Part shown: positions 42,301-54,049 of the stretch, piece by piece
Layout: the number at the start of each line of letters is the position of its first letter
Position numbering within the stretch: the stretch's first letter is position 1
Origin: Phoronis australis
Taxonomy: Eukaryota > Phoronida > Phoronidae
Assembly: GCA_002633005.1 (NCBI GenBank)
Contig: NMRA01000041.1
Coordinates: forward strand, 999,294-1,063,293
Direction of reading: 5' to 3'
DNA length: 64,000 bases
Notes under the pieces: model-generated
Databases searched by the model: none
Told to the model about the DNA's origin: nothing
What the model saw: only the letters and a program-made list of their open reading frames with translations
Program-made: the position numbers and the translations under genes

Positions 42301-45300
42301 ACTTTGGTGCTACTACTCGCTGTTTTTTGCTCTAATTTTGTCTATCTTCCATTGTCTGCAGGTACAACTTTTAAAAGCATTCCAATCATGGGATTTTTGT
42401 GCTACATTTGTGTTCTATATATTTGGTTCAACAAGTGTATTCTGAATCTGAAAAATCCAAATTTACCCATAGAAACTCCTCAGCTTTCTTTTGTGGTATG
42501 ACAACCTATAAAGATAATTTGGATAAAAAATCTTTGTTTCAATGTGTCTTTCGTTTGGTTTGATTTTATCATTTTGATAAGCTCAACAATTTAGTTTCTT
42601 TCTCTGAAAATGCACATTTTCAGTTCCAGTATTTTGTCTGTGTATTAGTAGTTATTAGTGTTGAGAATCCCTGTGATAATTTGAACTCAATTAAATTTAC
42701 AATTCAAATTGAGTTGTCCAACAGTTTCCTACCTCAGTGTTTAGTTTCTGGTATTCATTTTGTATATTTCTCGCACACTCTAGGGGCACGTTGCGTATCT
42801 GGGAACTAGATCTACAGAACCGAAAAATAAAGGCTGAAGATGTGAACACGGCCAACACCAGGCGGAATATCAATTGTATGGTGGTATGTACCTGACGAAG
42901 TTATTTCGCTAACTCATCTTTAAGCTCTGATTTTGAATACTTGTTTGGAAGTCTAAATCTGACGAACATGTTTATGATAGTTTTGAAACAAGCCAAAACT
43001 GTTGTATGGAAGACCCATGTCATAGTCATCAAGTCATGTTTGTTTGCTTTTTCAGATCTCACCTGACGACCAGTACATCTTCTGTGGGACCCAGACGGGG
43101 GACATCTTCTCAGTCAGCATGAAAATGAAGATCCTGGTGGACATTAATAACTATGACGACAAGAAACACAACTTCTCACAAGGTGTCACTGCTCTCTGTT
43201 ACCTAAAAGAGGCAGACAATGGAATGCCAGAGCTGCTTGCTGGTGCTGGTGATGGCACTGTCGCTCTTGTAGGGTTGGCGGAGAAGAAACCTGCAAAGAC
43301 AGCAAGGCCACAGAAAACAACCAGGATTTTCAAAATCAAACAGTAAGTTACTAGCTGGTTACGTGCTTATGTCCATTATGTGTGCAGGTAAGAGCATAGC
43401 TCCTTTCATCTGGTGAACGTAATAACCCTTTCTTTGTTGTGTGAAATCGACTTGCATTCTTTAATCTGGGTGTAATAGAAAGGTACGTTTCCGGTTACAG
43501 ATTTAATTACAATGTGGCCTGGTCTTTCAAAAAAATCAAATTTGCCATGTAGTGGATAATATTACGAATTTATGAGTTTGACTGATAGCCCAACATGATG
43601 CTGAAATGTCAAAGAGTGCTGTAACATAAAACAAAGATTATCCTTACCTTAAATTCATTAATTAAATACTTATTCGATTGTGATATAAAAGGAATTAATT
43701 TCATTCATTATAGCATAACAGATAATATGCTTCTTGTTTTTTGGTAACTAATCAAGTTTGAGTCAAATTGTGACCAACAAATTAAAACGATTCTTTTTTC
43801 CTATGTCCACGCAAATATAATTGATAATATGGAAAGGCAATGAATCCATCTTGTGAGTAATGTTTTTTCATGCTTTTCAAGGAAAGCAGTTCTAGACTCC
43901 CGTGTATCGGCCATCACCTTGCGTGGTACTGGTCACCATTTCTTCGTTGGTACCAAGAACTGCCAGATCTATCGCTTCAACCTGTCAGAATTCAAGGCAG
44001 AGATGACTCAGACATCGCACTATGGGCCAATCAATGACATCTGCTTTGCACCGTAAGTACTGGCTTTTATTTGAAAATCCTTTAAAATTTGAAAAAACAA
44101 ATTCTTTTCTGAAAGCATTATATTTTCAGTACTGAGGTATTTATTATCTGTATGTTAATATTTGTCCCTGTTTGCAACAGAAAAGACGACTTGTTTGTTT
44201 TAATTCTCATTCACATAGTTGCTTTTATTGCTTTATTACTTTGATGATTTGTGAAACAGTGTGCCATGCACAGATAGGCAAATATTGCGGCATTCTTTAG
44301 AACATCCTCTAGCTCAACTCGTTTGTGATTTTGCACTTTTGACAGAATTTGTAAGTGCGTGCCTTTTCATATTAAAAATTTCCTAGATTTATTTATGATT
44401 TGAGAAGATTCATCTCCACTTACTTTATTTGTTCAAATTTGAAGTTTTTGATTAAGAGTTGACATAACTATTGCTGTGCAATAATAACAATATCTATGAC
44501 TGTATATTGATTTCTGTCCCCAGGGAAGCAGACGACTTGTTCGCCACGTGTTCATATGAAGATATCAGAGTGTGGCACACATACACCAGTAAGGAACTGC
44601 GACGTATTACTGTGCACAATATGACATGCAACGCCATCTGCATGAAGCCAGATGGCAAGTGCATTCTGAGTGGTAAGTAACCGAGAAATACTGGATTTGA
44701 GCAGCTTTTTATGTTACAAATAGAATTAGCAGCACAACCTGGTTCAACTGATGGTACAGTTAAGTCTCACCAATTTAGGGCAAAGTATGGTGTACAAGTG
44801 AAATTTTACTTTTCATTTTTTCATAATATATTAATAGCACAAAATGAATGGATTTATCATTTTGAAGTTCTGCACCATGGCTTCAATACTTTAAGAAATT
44901 GTGAGCATTTACGATAAGGTTAGAAGTTTTTGAAAATTTTGGCAATTCACTTTGTCTGAAATAGGCGAGACTTTAGTCACAAACTATTTTGTCAATATTC
45001 TACCAGTTTTGATGGAATTAGCAAGGAACACCAAAAAGTTAAATTTCTGAAAATACCTACTTCTAAATTTTGTTGATTTTTTTGTCTAGAAACTTGTTGT
45101 CAAATTTTTTGAAAACAACTGTATTACCAACTCCTACACTTGAGGAGGCAGTGTGGCCTAGTGTGATAGGTATCCGTCTTCTTTTCTCGAGGTCGTGGGT
45201 TCAAGTCCCACTGGGTCACACTTGTCTGCTAAACCCTTTAGTCAGGTTTCTAGCTCCTCAGCTCGGTTTTAACTATATATTAATAAAGCATTAAGATGGT

Positions 45301-47373
45301 TCCAGGTGCACGTCTGGTACGTGTATCAGACCGCCTGCAATTATTTTATCATTTTAACTCTACACTTTTCACTTTCTTCATATCCGGATGCCCCAAAAAA
45401 TATACCAAGTTTGCCAAGTCAGAAGAATCTATAAAAGACCTACTTCTCATATGTTCCAGAATACTGGCCTCTCAAATGTAAATACCAACTATATGACAGT
45501 TCATCTGCGAGAAGTGTACTTTGGCATTCAAAAGATGCTCGGTACTTTTAGTAATTATAATTCTCATTGACAACCATTTCCTCCATCCCTCACTCTCTTC
45601 TTTCCTCATCAGGCTGGAATGATGGTGTGATCCGTGCGCACTTCCCAGAATCTGGCAAGCTCATGTTTGACATTAAGTTTGCACACAGCCAGGGCGTGTC
45701 GGCTCTGACCTACCTGCAAGACCGTGACCTGATTGTGAGTGGCGGTGAAGAAGGTCAGGTGCGCGTCTGGAAGGTTACGCAGGACATGATGAACCCCAAA
45801 CTCTTCAATCACGTCCTTGTGCACACCATGCATGAGCACAAGGGGAAGGTGTCATCGTTCTGCGTCAGTGGCTCTCACCTCTGCTCAGCCGCCCACGACG
45901 GACAGTGCATCGTCTGGAATCTTGGGTAAGAATTGCGTCAAAAATTTAGTGGTTAAAAGGGAAAGTAATTAAACTCTTATAGTAGTACTAAGTGTGAGTA
46001 GATGGCCATTGCAACTGCTACTGACTTTGAAGCCTTTACACACCAGCCTTGTTTTCAAATAGGAAGCCTAAGTTACCTAAATGTTATTTATTGTCATTAC
46101 AAATGCATCTTGCTTATGTTTAGTACAATGTTATTTATTATAATTACAAATACATCTTGCTTATGTTTAGTACACTAACGGAGGCCAAGGATCACTGCTG
46201 TTGATTGTCATTACAATCGATGACAACCTGGTGACATCAATTTCTCGAACTGTCAGACGTTATTGTGTTTTAAGGCAAACAGTCTTCGTTCATGTGCAAA
46301 GTCATTTGAATCTCAAAGATTTGAAAAAATTCTAAAAATCCTGCATTTTTATGAACATTGACAATTTGGGTTTCATTTAGTTTTGTTTACGAAATGTTTT
46401 ACGTTAATTTCAGTAATTTTGCTCGTGAAAATGCCATGCATGCCAACACCCTGTTCAAGTGCGTCAGTTTCCATCCGGGCCAATTACACTTGATCACAAG
46501 TGGCACTGACCGTAAGATTACGTACTATAGCACACACGATGGCTCTCAGATACGTGAGTGCGAGGGATCCCAGTCCGGAAGTATCAACGGAATGGATATC
46601 ACGAGGAGCGGAAATATGTTCGTCACGGCTGGAGAGGACAGATTAGTTAAGGTAAGCAGCAATTAATACAGGTTGTACTTCTTCAAATCTTAAGCGCTCA
46701 CTGCGGCAGAAATAGAAATTTTGTTTTGTCAGATTTGTAATGTATCTTAGTAATAAATTTAGTTACTAGTTAGTTTGTACATCGGTTGATATTTTTAAAA
46801 TTTTTTTGGCGCTGTAATCAGTTGATGATTAGTTGATAAATGACAATTTTAGCAATTATTTTTGAGCAAAATTACTGAAGAATTACCCCTGCCTGGAGTA
46901 ATGGGCAGTTTTCAATAACTTTGAGGTCCTAAATTCTGTTACACCAATTGCTTTCAATGTGTTATCCATGGACAAAGCTCAGAACAATTGCGTTGCACTT
47001 GCCGATTGTAATCCCCTTTTCCAATTCTCGAAAACAAAATTTGTTTTAACGGAAGTGCACACGTCCTGTGCATTTTTCTAAAGTCGCAAGTTAGTTAATT
47101 GTGCTTGAAAAGTCTCCTTCTTAAAGCAATTCCATACCAGCAGCTTGTAGTTTTTCTAAAATTGCCTCGGACAAATGGTCTCTCACATACTGAATTCTGG
47201 TGATGTTTTATCGCCGTTTTTAGGTCTGGAAGTACGCAGAAGGGGAGGTAACACACGTGGGCATCGGACACACAGGACAGATCTCCAAGGTGAAAATTAG
47301 TCCGAGCCAGAGGCATGTTATAAGTGTGGGCGTTGATGGAGCTATCATCAGGTGGGGCTTCCCACTAGCTTGA
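39356..47373 (+). CDS. CFAP52: Cilia- and flagella-associated protein 52 (WDR16), 11 exons, 650 aa
   Basis: Exons: 39356-39422, 41105-41316, 41607-41743, 42119-42247, 42784-42883, 43056-43342, 43882-44052, 44524-44672, 45613-45925, 46414-46651, 47224-47373. All junctions are GT-AG and the frames join to 651 codons including TGA. The protein is a WD40 propeller protein; WD-type strand ends include ADIIVWD, GTLRIWE, EDIRVWH, GQVRVWK, GQCIVWN and RLVKVWK, and segments such as SGTDRKI, GSINGMDIT and NMTCNAI are typical of CFAP52. In other animals it is a microtubule inner protein of axonemal doublets in motile cilia and sperm. Human CFAP52 is about 620 residues; the extra length is in the middle repeats. 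An X-box lies upstream. The ATG at 39356 opens the exon ending IEDIIGYNG, matching the family N-terminus. Confidence 0.96.
40135..40420 (+). repeat. Dispersed repeat copy in CFAP52 intron 1
   Basis: TCATTACCAGTCATTTCTGC and CCAACAGAGCTCAG in this stretch resemble TTATTACCAATCATTTTTGC and CCAACAGAGCACAG in the copy at 50920-51330, same orientation. It is substantially diverged and its ends are undefined. Confidence 0.35.
41484..41520. repeat. Alternating purine-pyrimidine tract (CA)n-(CG)n
   Basis: A 37-bp run of strictly alternating CA then CG/TG dinucleotides in CFAP52 intron 2. This composition favours Z-DNA under supercoiling (established for such tracts). Confidence 0.9.
45150..45222 (+). 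mobile_element. tRNA-derived SINE head in CFAP52 intron 8
   Basis: Pol III promoter boxes are visible: an A-box-like TGGCCTAGTGTGA near 45156 and B-box GGTTCAAGTCC at 45198-45208. The T stem GTGGG/CCCAC is perfect and TGTGGCC pairs with GGTCACA as an acceptor-like stem. Two extra bases between the T arm and acceptor strand and a poor anticodon stem argue against a functional tRNA. A non-tRNA tail ending near ATTAATAAAGCATTAA (about 45291) probably belongs to the SINE body. Confidence 0.6.
46081..46174. repeat. 47-bp tandem duplication
   Basis: Two copies of a 47-bp unit (ATGTTATTTATTGTCATTAC ... TTGCTTATGTTTAGTACA) with four or so differences, in CFAP52 intron 9. Confidence 0.85.
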
Positions 47374-47992
47374 GGAGATGGCGGAGCCTCATGGTTTATT
47401 GAAGAACTTGATGACAATAATCACCTAAAAGGTTTAATGGGACAGTAAGGCAGGCGTGTAAAGCTATCATGAGCCGTCATGAAAGGCTGTGACATTTTAT
47501 GTGATGCTGAATGTCAGACCACTGTAAAAATGTTCTACTGTATAAAATATTAAATTTAGTGGAGACTACATTGTTTACCAAATTTGTTATCTGTCCTCTT
47601 GTAAATAGGTCTCACTAAAACCGATGTTGAAGCTCAACCGGTCAACGGCATGGTACTAGCGTTGTTCGTTTTGTACTACTTTCCTTAAACATTTGGTAAT
47701 TAAAATATTTAATTATTTGATGACCACCATTTGAACTGCAAAAAATGACATTTTTATATGTAAATGTAGTTTACAGATTTCCTTCACCAATAATCATACA
47801 AATGCATAATTGTAAACAAATGTGATAGGTAATTTGAAGTAAGAGAAATGTTACCCATGTGATAAATTATTCCCGTTCCTTGGTATAAATGTAACTCAGC
47901 TGTCCACATTCCATATTTTACACATTTCTTTAAGTTTTAGTTTACTTGGTTGTGTGTTACATGTACATTCCATATGCGTGTTTACAAATGTG

Positions 47993-47998
47993 AATAAA
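47993..47998 (+). terminator. Candidate CFAP52 polyadenylation signal
   Basis: AATAAA 620 nt after the CFAP52 stop codon, followed by T-rich sequence. Confidence 0.45.
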
Positions 47999-49066
47999 TT
48001 TAATATAACAGATAAAAGATTATTTTATGTTCTGTTTATATATTTCCACATAACTTACAGTCACACTTTACAAAATCACATGGTCATGACCTTTTATGGC
48101 AAAATTAAAAAATATGAGCAAATAATAAACTTATCATTTCCTAGATCACAGTGATGTCTATAAAACTAAAGCTTTCGGGGTCTGGCCAAATCTGGTGAAA
48201 CATTAAAAGAAATGAGAGTATATTTCGAATCAGTTTGCTAAATTGGTGAAGAGTTGCACAGAATTTTTATTGGCATTACAGTTGTGGGACTTCTACATCT
48301 CAGCTTCTGTAAATCTCAAAATGATTCTCTGGTACATCAATGGGGTATTGGCTGGCAAATTTTGACAGTTCAACATGTCCTGGATGTTTTCAGCTTTGTT
48401 GAATATATCTAAAATGTTTTAATATCAGTTTCTACAGTAGTTTCACTGGTACTGATGACATGCAAGTCTGGCTACGACACTATGAAACTTCATTTGAGAC
48501 TCAACTAGACCTATCATGTGGCTAGCTTTATTAGGTGATTGGTCAATTTTCAAGTCCTGTTAACATTTGTTCGCTTCAAGCCAGTATGTCTTCAATACTA
48601 GAGAAAACTAGTTAAAAGCCCGTCGAAAAACTAGCAAATCAGGTGGCATGCTTCAAGCATCGTTATAAATTTTCCTGCAGCGACTGGCCAACTTTCAATT
48701 TGAGTCTAAAGCATATACATAGCAAAAGTTGGAGGTCTTGAACATAGATGAGCAGGTTGGAATAAATTATGTATAAGTAAAGAGCCAATGTGGAATGTTG
48801 AGACCACTTAAAGTACCCCCCTTTCAGGACAACCATTACCTCACACAATGGGAGGCTGGTCACAAGACTGGTCACATGATAGTCATGACTACTGCTGCCC
48901 CCTGTGTATATACAGAGGTACTTGTACTTCACTAATGGTGACACAGGTGAATGCTCCTTTAATGTCAGATGATGGAGTCACATGGTGGCATTAGCAAAGT
49001 AATCCGGAGGATATTACAACGTTCACAAAAAATAACACGTTTCTGTTCCTCTTTAGAAGCAGCAGA

Positions 49067-49072
49067 TTTATT
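49067..49072 (-). terminator. Candidate ATG12 polyadenylation signal
   Basis: AATAAA on the minus strand, 400 nt after the ATG12 stop codon. Confidence 0.4.
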
Positions 49073-49329
49073 TTTTTCACATCATGAACCTTTTAAGGTG
49101 CATAGATGCACTTTACACATTTGCCTCCTTGATGATTAAAGAGAGGGCAGTGACGGCCATCTGTCCCAAATGATCAGTAGCCATTGCTTTATGGAAGTCT
49201 TTATCCATCAATTACAATTAGTAACACATAAACATGAGTAGCCAATGAGCTGAGTGATTCATCACGGTAGTAACACAATCTGCAAGTATAGTTCGTTTGA
49301 ATCCCAATTCCTCGGCAATCTGACGTGCT

Positions 49330-49429
49330 GCATGACATCTAACACTGACGTGTCGCGTCACATCTAACACTGATGTGTCGCGCGACAGCTAACACTGATG
49401 TGTCGCATGACAGCTAACACTGATGTCCA
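49330..49429. repeat. 25-bp tandem repeat, four copies, in ATG12 3' region
   Basis: Four 25-bp units built on CTAACACTGATGTGTCGC with GCATGACA or GCGTCACA prefixes. It starts about 40 nt downstream of the ATG12 stop (minus strand), so it is probably within the 3' UTR. Confidence 0.9.
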
Positions 49430-49471
49430 GTTACAGAATTGCACATGTAATACTTATCCTCCAAGTGTCAA

Positions 49472-52400
49472 TCATCCCCACGCCTGTGACCGGCAGTAGT
49501 GCATTATTAACTTGTTATCCGTTTCGAAGCACTAAAATGAAAAACAAAAGTGGCAAGCATAAAACGACCTGGGTGGAACGTACCAAAATGACATTAGTGT
49601 ACAGAGCAAAAAATTAGTGGATAGAAAAAATTTCAAACTCACAACAGCTTCTTATATTCTAAGACACCTAGTCATGAGATATGGACAGAACATGTACATT
49701 TTTTGCTCAGTCAAATATTATCTGATATTCTGCAATGACTGTAATCACCCATGTTAATTTTTTAAATTTTAAGATATTGAAATATGACTTTTAGTTACAC
49801 AAAATGTGTCCAATAACATTCCTCACAGTGATGGGATCTTATTTCTTTCACCAAAAGAACACCAAAACCATGGCCTAAAATTGCGAATTTGAAAACGGTG
49901 CATGAGTGCATTGGCCATGACTTGAGTTGGTAATGCAAATGACATCCTGTCATGGTAAGGAATTTTATGAGAGTTATGATGTTTGAACAAAAGACCTCGC
50001 TTGATTTTAATTTTTAGTCAACTATGTAAATTGAGTGAAATGCAGCTTTAAGTTAAAAATTGCTTGAAATAAATTTTAATAAACATGAATTTAGTCAAAA
50101 CACATTCCCAAAGGGTGCTCTATCAACGCGACATTGAATTCTTCAAAATGAACAGGATTTAACATGGAAGTTTTCTCAGAATTTCTGAAGAACAAAATAG
50201 CTGTCACAGTTGAACGAAACTTCACTTCTTTACTTGAGACGGCTAAAATAATGGAAACGAGACAAAACTGACGAAATTTGACTTTTTCATGGACTTAGCA
50301 GCTTCTAACACAATTCACATAGTTCAGTAGTAACACAGTTCAGTAGAAGAAACCAAAATTTTAGTAATTTGGTTTCTAATTAACAAATTAAAATGAAGAC
50401 TAATATTCGTCAAATGCAATGATTCTGGATATAAATCGATCTATGTTCACTTTGCATCGAATATGTTCAAGAAGTTCTTCACCCTTCTGAAGGTAGAGCT
50501 GTTCTTTTCTGGTTTTCAGAAAAAAACATGGCATACAGCAAGTCACCAGTAAAACAGAGCCATCACATAATTCTGCAGAAAAAGTAACATAACTGACTTT
50601 GAATTTGCTAATTGATAAAAAACAAAAAAATGTTAGATGCTTGGTATTTAACAGATTTCTCTATTTTTGTAAACGGTTTCTAACACACACACAAAATGCT
50701 TTGTGTCCACAAGCACTTCATTCAATGTGTAACTACTCACATCATACAGTTTTCCAACCTCAACATCAGGTGCGGGTGCGAACGCTTGGTTCACATACAA
50801 GAACTGCAAAAAAATCACAATGATTCCGAAATGTGAGATTATAAAGTGATGATGAGAAGCCAAAACTAAAGCTTGCACAACACGCAGTACACATCACAAG
50901 TATTCAAACAAAATGACCCATAATTCCCCGCCATGACGACTAGGCAGACACCAAATTCATCGTCTGACTAGTCTTCTCTCATAACTGAGAATTAAGGGAA
51001 TTAACAAGAAAGTTAGTAAAAGGTAGCTAAGCCATTAAAAGTTGATGGTTATTACCAATCATTTTTGCTGTTAACAAAATCAGTAGTCATGACTGGGAAG
51101 CAGAATTTTATCTGGACCACTAGCTAGTTTGCCAACAGAGCACAGGAAGTGGGACAGAAGCATTATCTTGTAAAACCTCAAACATGGTCTACAGCCTTGC
51201 ACTTGGAAAACCATCACGAGGTATTACAAACCTCCAGTGGATTTCCACTATGCAGCAAAATGTTAGCACCATGATACTAAGGGAAGTGACACAGAAATAA
51301 AACTGGCTTCGTATCTCGCAAAAATATCTATTAATTTAGGTGTATACTAGCAATGAAACAATGAAAATCAAAGAAGATTCCAACAGTTCTAAATAATTTT
51401 CTGCACTGCTGCAGTTAGTTACGAAATTCGAAAAATAACGACGTTTTTTATAAATAATGCAACAGCCTATTTTGTCACATTATCAACGACAGACATTTAG
51501 GCATCTTCCATAATTCAACATCTACCTTAAAAGAAAATACATATAAATTCAACGTTAGAGGAAACAAGTTTTAGTTTCTCATATGAGCTGCCAAACAAAT
51601 TATGACATAATTTAATTTTGATAGTCTTTGCAGAGATAGTGTAATGCTCTTTGTGAAAGAAATAAGCAGTCTTACTCTGAAAACTCCATGAGAAAATGAA
51701 AGCCATCAGTTCATGTTTTTTCCGTTAACATTAAAATCATCAATCAACATTACAAATTTACCTGATTAAAGTCACATTTTCTTGTGCTCAACAAGAAGCT
51801 GAAAGCTCATGATTTTAACACGATTTTCCAAACTCTTACCAAACTCTCTGAAGTATCCAACTTGAGATACTTGCGTATAAACTCTATAATCCAACCCACA
51901 GACTTAGTTCTGTCGACCGACCATTTCTTTTTCTTCATAATAGGAGCGTCCCCGGCTGCTTTAAGTAAGACATCAACTGAAAACACAAAAAATAGATTAA
52001 TGAAACTAATATTTGGTTAAACCAGGAATAATAAAGTACAGACTATTGCAAGCACACGAATGTTTAAAAACATTTTTAAAGGAAATGAAGAGATTTTGGA
52101 TACCAGAATTTGGGGAGAGGTTAGGACAAAAAGGCTCACTCTGCAACTGGAAGCTATTTTTTGAAAACTCCAATAGTTAAACCTTGACTTCACAGCACTT
52201 TTGTCACTTGACCATATTTTGACTCGTTTTCGTCAGAGGATTAGTTGGACAAATGATCCCTGATTTTGAGAACCAGGATGAAACTGGTTTTCAAAATCAG
52301 GGACCGCCATATCCGACAGTGCCTTTCATCAGTGCTATAGTTTTTTCACAAAAATTTCAACGGTTAGCGCAACAATTGGTTGACACATATGCAAACACAA

Positions 52401-52773
52401 AAAACTCAGGTATGTATCTGGATTTTACTCAACACAATGTTGAGCCAAAAGACAACGAAACTCCCACTCAACTGTGAACTGTCCCACTGACTCTACACGA
52501 CTACAGGCGGTAGGCCTACACAACAGAAACACTGTGGCTGAGCCGTGGAAATTAAACCACAGCCACCATGTGGAGGTCAAATCACAGAGTACAGTACGCA
52601 CCTTTCGTTTTCACACCGGGTACGGGCGACGACGGAGAGGATTCAGCACTCTGAACAGTGCCTGCAGTTTCTGTGGCCGCTGCGGCTGTGCCCACGGCTA
52701 CGGAACTTTCGTCAGCCTCATTTTCCGATTTTGCTGCCGAGCCAGCATCTGGACTGGTCTCACACTCAGACAT
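49472..52773 (-). CDS. ATG12: Ubiquitin-like protein ATG12, 4 exons, 143 aa
   Basis: Exons in transcript order: 52602-52773, 51840-51976, 50741-50803, 49472-49531; all GT-AG and frames join exactly. Residues 1-57 are a low-complexity S/A/E/T-rich tail, variable in the family. The ubiquitin fold follows: VDVLLKAAGDAPIMKKKKW, then IIEFIRKYLKL, FLYVNQAFAPAPDVEVGKLYD and the last exon CFETDNKLIMHYCRSQAWG, ending in the C-terminal glycine G143. That glycine is activated by ATG7, passed to ATG10 and joined to a lysine of ATG5 to form the ATG12-ATG5-ATG16 complex that lipidates ATG8 on growing autophagosomes. Human ATG12 is 140 residues. The final coding exon is only 60 bp and easily missed. The ATG at 52773 is the first in frame with the conserved core. 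Confidence 0.96.
50920..51330 (+). repeat. Dispersed repeat, longest copy (ATG12 intron 2)
   Basis: Its left half resembles 40135-40420 and its right half resembles 5430-5620, all in the same orientation. Matches are interrupted and diverged. No protein-coding signal was seen; it could be an old non-autonomous element. Confidence 0.35.
52258..52302. repeat. 19-bp-arm hairpin in ATG12 intron 1
   Basis: Arms CCCTGATTTTGAGAACCAG and CTGGTTTTCAAAATCAGGG pair with one mismatch around the loop GATGAAA. Confidence 0.8.
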
Positions 52774-52920
52774 TAGAGCTTTGATTAACTACTAACACAA
52801 TCTAAATCAACTAAGGGAGTAACGGTAACAAAGAAAAGAGATACACATTTTTAGAAACTCCTGCAGTTTCGCAAGATTGATCTAAACATTTACCGGATGT
52901 TCCGTATTCTATGTATGAGT

Positions 52921-52930
52921 TGCGCATGCG
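52921..52930 (-). promoter_or_regulatory. NRF1-like site in the ATG12 promoter
   Basis: TGCGCATGCG, close to the NRF1 palindrome, about 150 bp upstream of the ATG12 start codon. Confidence 0.45.
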
Positions 52931-53949
52931 TCGGAATCCCCGTTCTATTTTTAAACGATGGTGTTTTCCCCAGTCATTTTCGTTATCGATCGTCATTGCT
53001 TTACTGTAGTGTGCGTGAAACTAGGCTTGCGAGTTGCAATCCTGCTTAATCTCAAGATCGCGTATTCGTGAACTTTGAATACACTATGAAACTTGGCAAG
53101 CTCACTCAACTTAATAATCACTTTCCCGTTGATAAAATTTTGAACTGCATGACTCTGATGACTAAAGCAAATAATTACTAATTAACAATGTAAATTTCAA
53201 CTACTAACACCGCCGGGATACGAGCTTCAGTTCACCAAACAAAAAATTGATTAACCATTCAGATATTCCTCCAATTCCGTGACACAAGTTCCGGTAAAGG
53301 AGAAAATGGTTGATTGTAAAGCCGGCAATCTGGCTTTATGAGCCTCAGATATCCGATCACCTGGTTGCCTGATGCCAAATGTTCAATTCCAAATTGCGCA
53401 CGCATAGGCTACGCTATCTTGAGAGTGAGCAGCCGATTCCAAGGTCACAAACAGTAGCGGCTGACTTTAGGCGGGCTGCCAAGCCCTGGCTGTAATGTTA
53501 ATACTCGCAATCGAAATTAGACATTTTCTGATTTAATTTTGTACAAACTCCAGTGGCTTTCCCTCCTCCCGTGTAAGATTTTTGTGTTTTTTAGTAGCTG
53601 ATTTCGTTTTTCTGGCGATTTTTCTTTTCAATTTTTACTTTTGATCCTGTCAGTCCCGACAAGGGGTGCCGGGGGTTTGAACCCCTAAGCCCCCCTGGAT
53701 CCGACTTTGACTGAACTCAAGGTAATACGTTTGCGTCAAACCTGGAGCTGTAGAAAGCGCATGTGATGGACAAAATTAGTACCGAGATGCTATATGTGCA
53801 TAAACCCTAATCTTCTCAAGCACTAGCCATTTATCTTGAGCTCTCACACATATAGGCCAAGAACAGAAAATGACAAAATTATTTTCAGGCGATTTCGAGT
53901 AGTACAAATCAGCCGTGTGACCCCGGCCCCACGCGGCCCTGGGCTCATC

Positions 53950-54049
53950 ATGCGATCCACTGTATTCACATTGCTATTCCTTACGGTATTCGCTCAAGTG
54001 AAAATCACAGGCACGGGGACATTCACCCTCACGCCTACTTCACTGCGAG
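53950..54049 (+). other. Possible first exon of a secreted protein (unsupported)
   Basis: ATG followed by a hydrophobic stretch (MRSTVFTLLFLTVFAQ) like a signal peptide, then about 17 polar residues to CGAG|GTAGGT, a good donor. No downstream plus-strand exon was recognised, so this may be chance. Confidence 0.15.

Larger units (their letters stand above)
47374..49471. other. Convergent 3' intergenic space between CFAP52 and ATG12
   Basis: It holds the 3' untranslated regions of both genes, which point toward each other, and a 25-bp tandem repeat. No further gene was seen. The candidate poly(A) signals at 47993 (plus) and 49067 (minus) leave about 1 kb between transcript ends. Confidence 0.6.

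Noticed and set aside
45150-45222. Functional tRNA gene
   Set aside because: T arm is fine but two extra bases precede the acceptor strand and the anticodon stem does not pair; a SINE head fits better.
49330-49429. CRISPR-like array
   Set aside because: The 25-bp units abut with no unique spacers and the genome is animal; the 29-bp array at 29743 is also spacerless.
50411-50583. Candidate last exon of ATG12 (LCDGSVLLV...)
   Set aside because: It follows an acceptor-like CAG but does not give the conserved HYC-SQAWG end; the exon at 49472-49531 does, in the correct phase.
53660-53705. Possible MITE end (CCCCCTGGATCCGACT)
   Set aside because: Resembles the CAGGGGCGGATCCAGG terminus only loosely, and no partner end or duplication was found.
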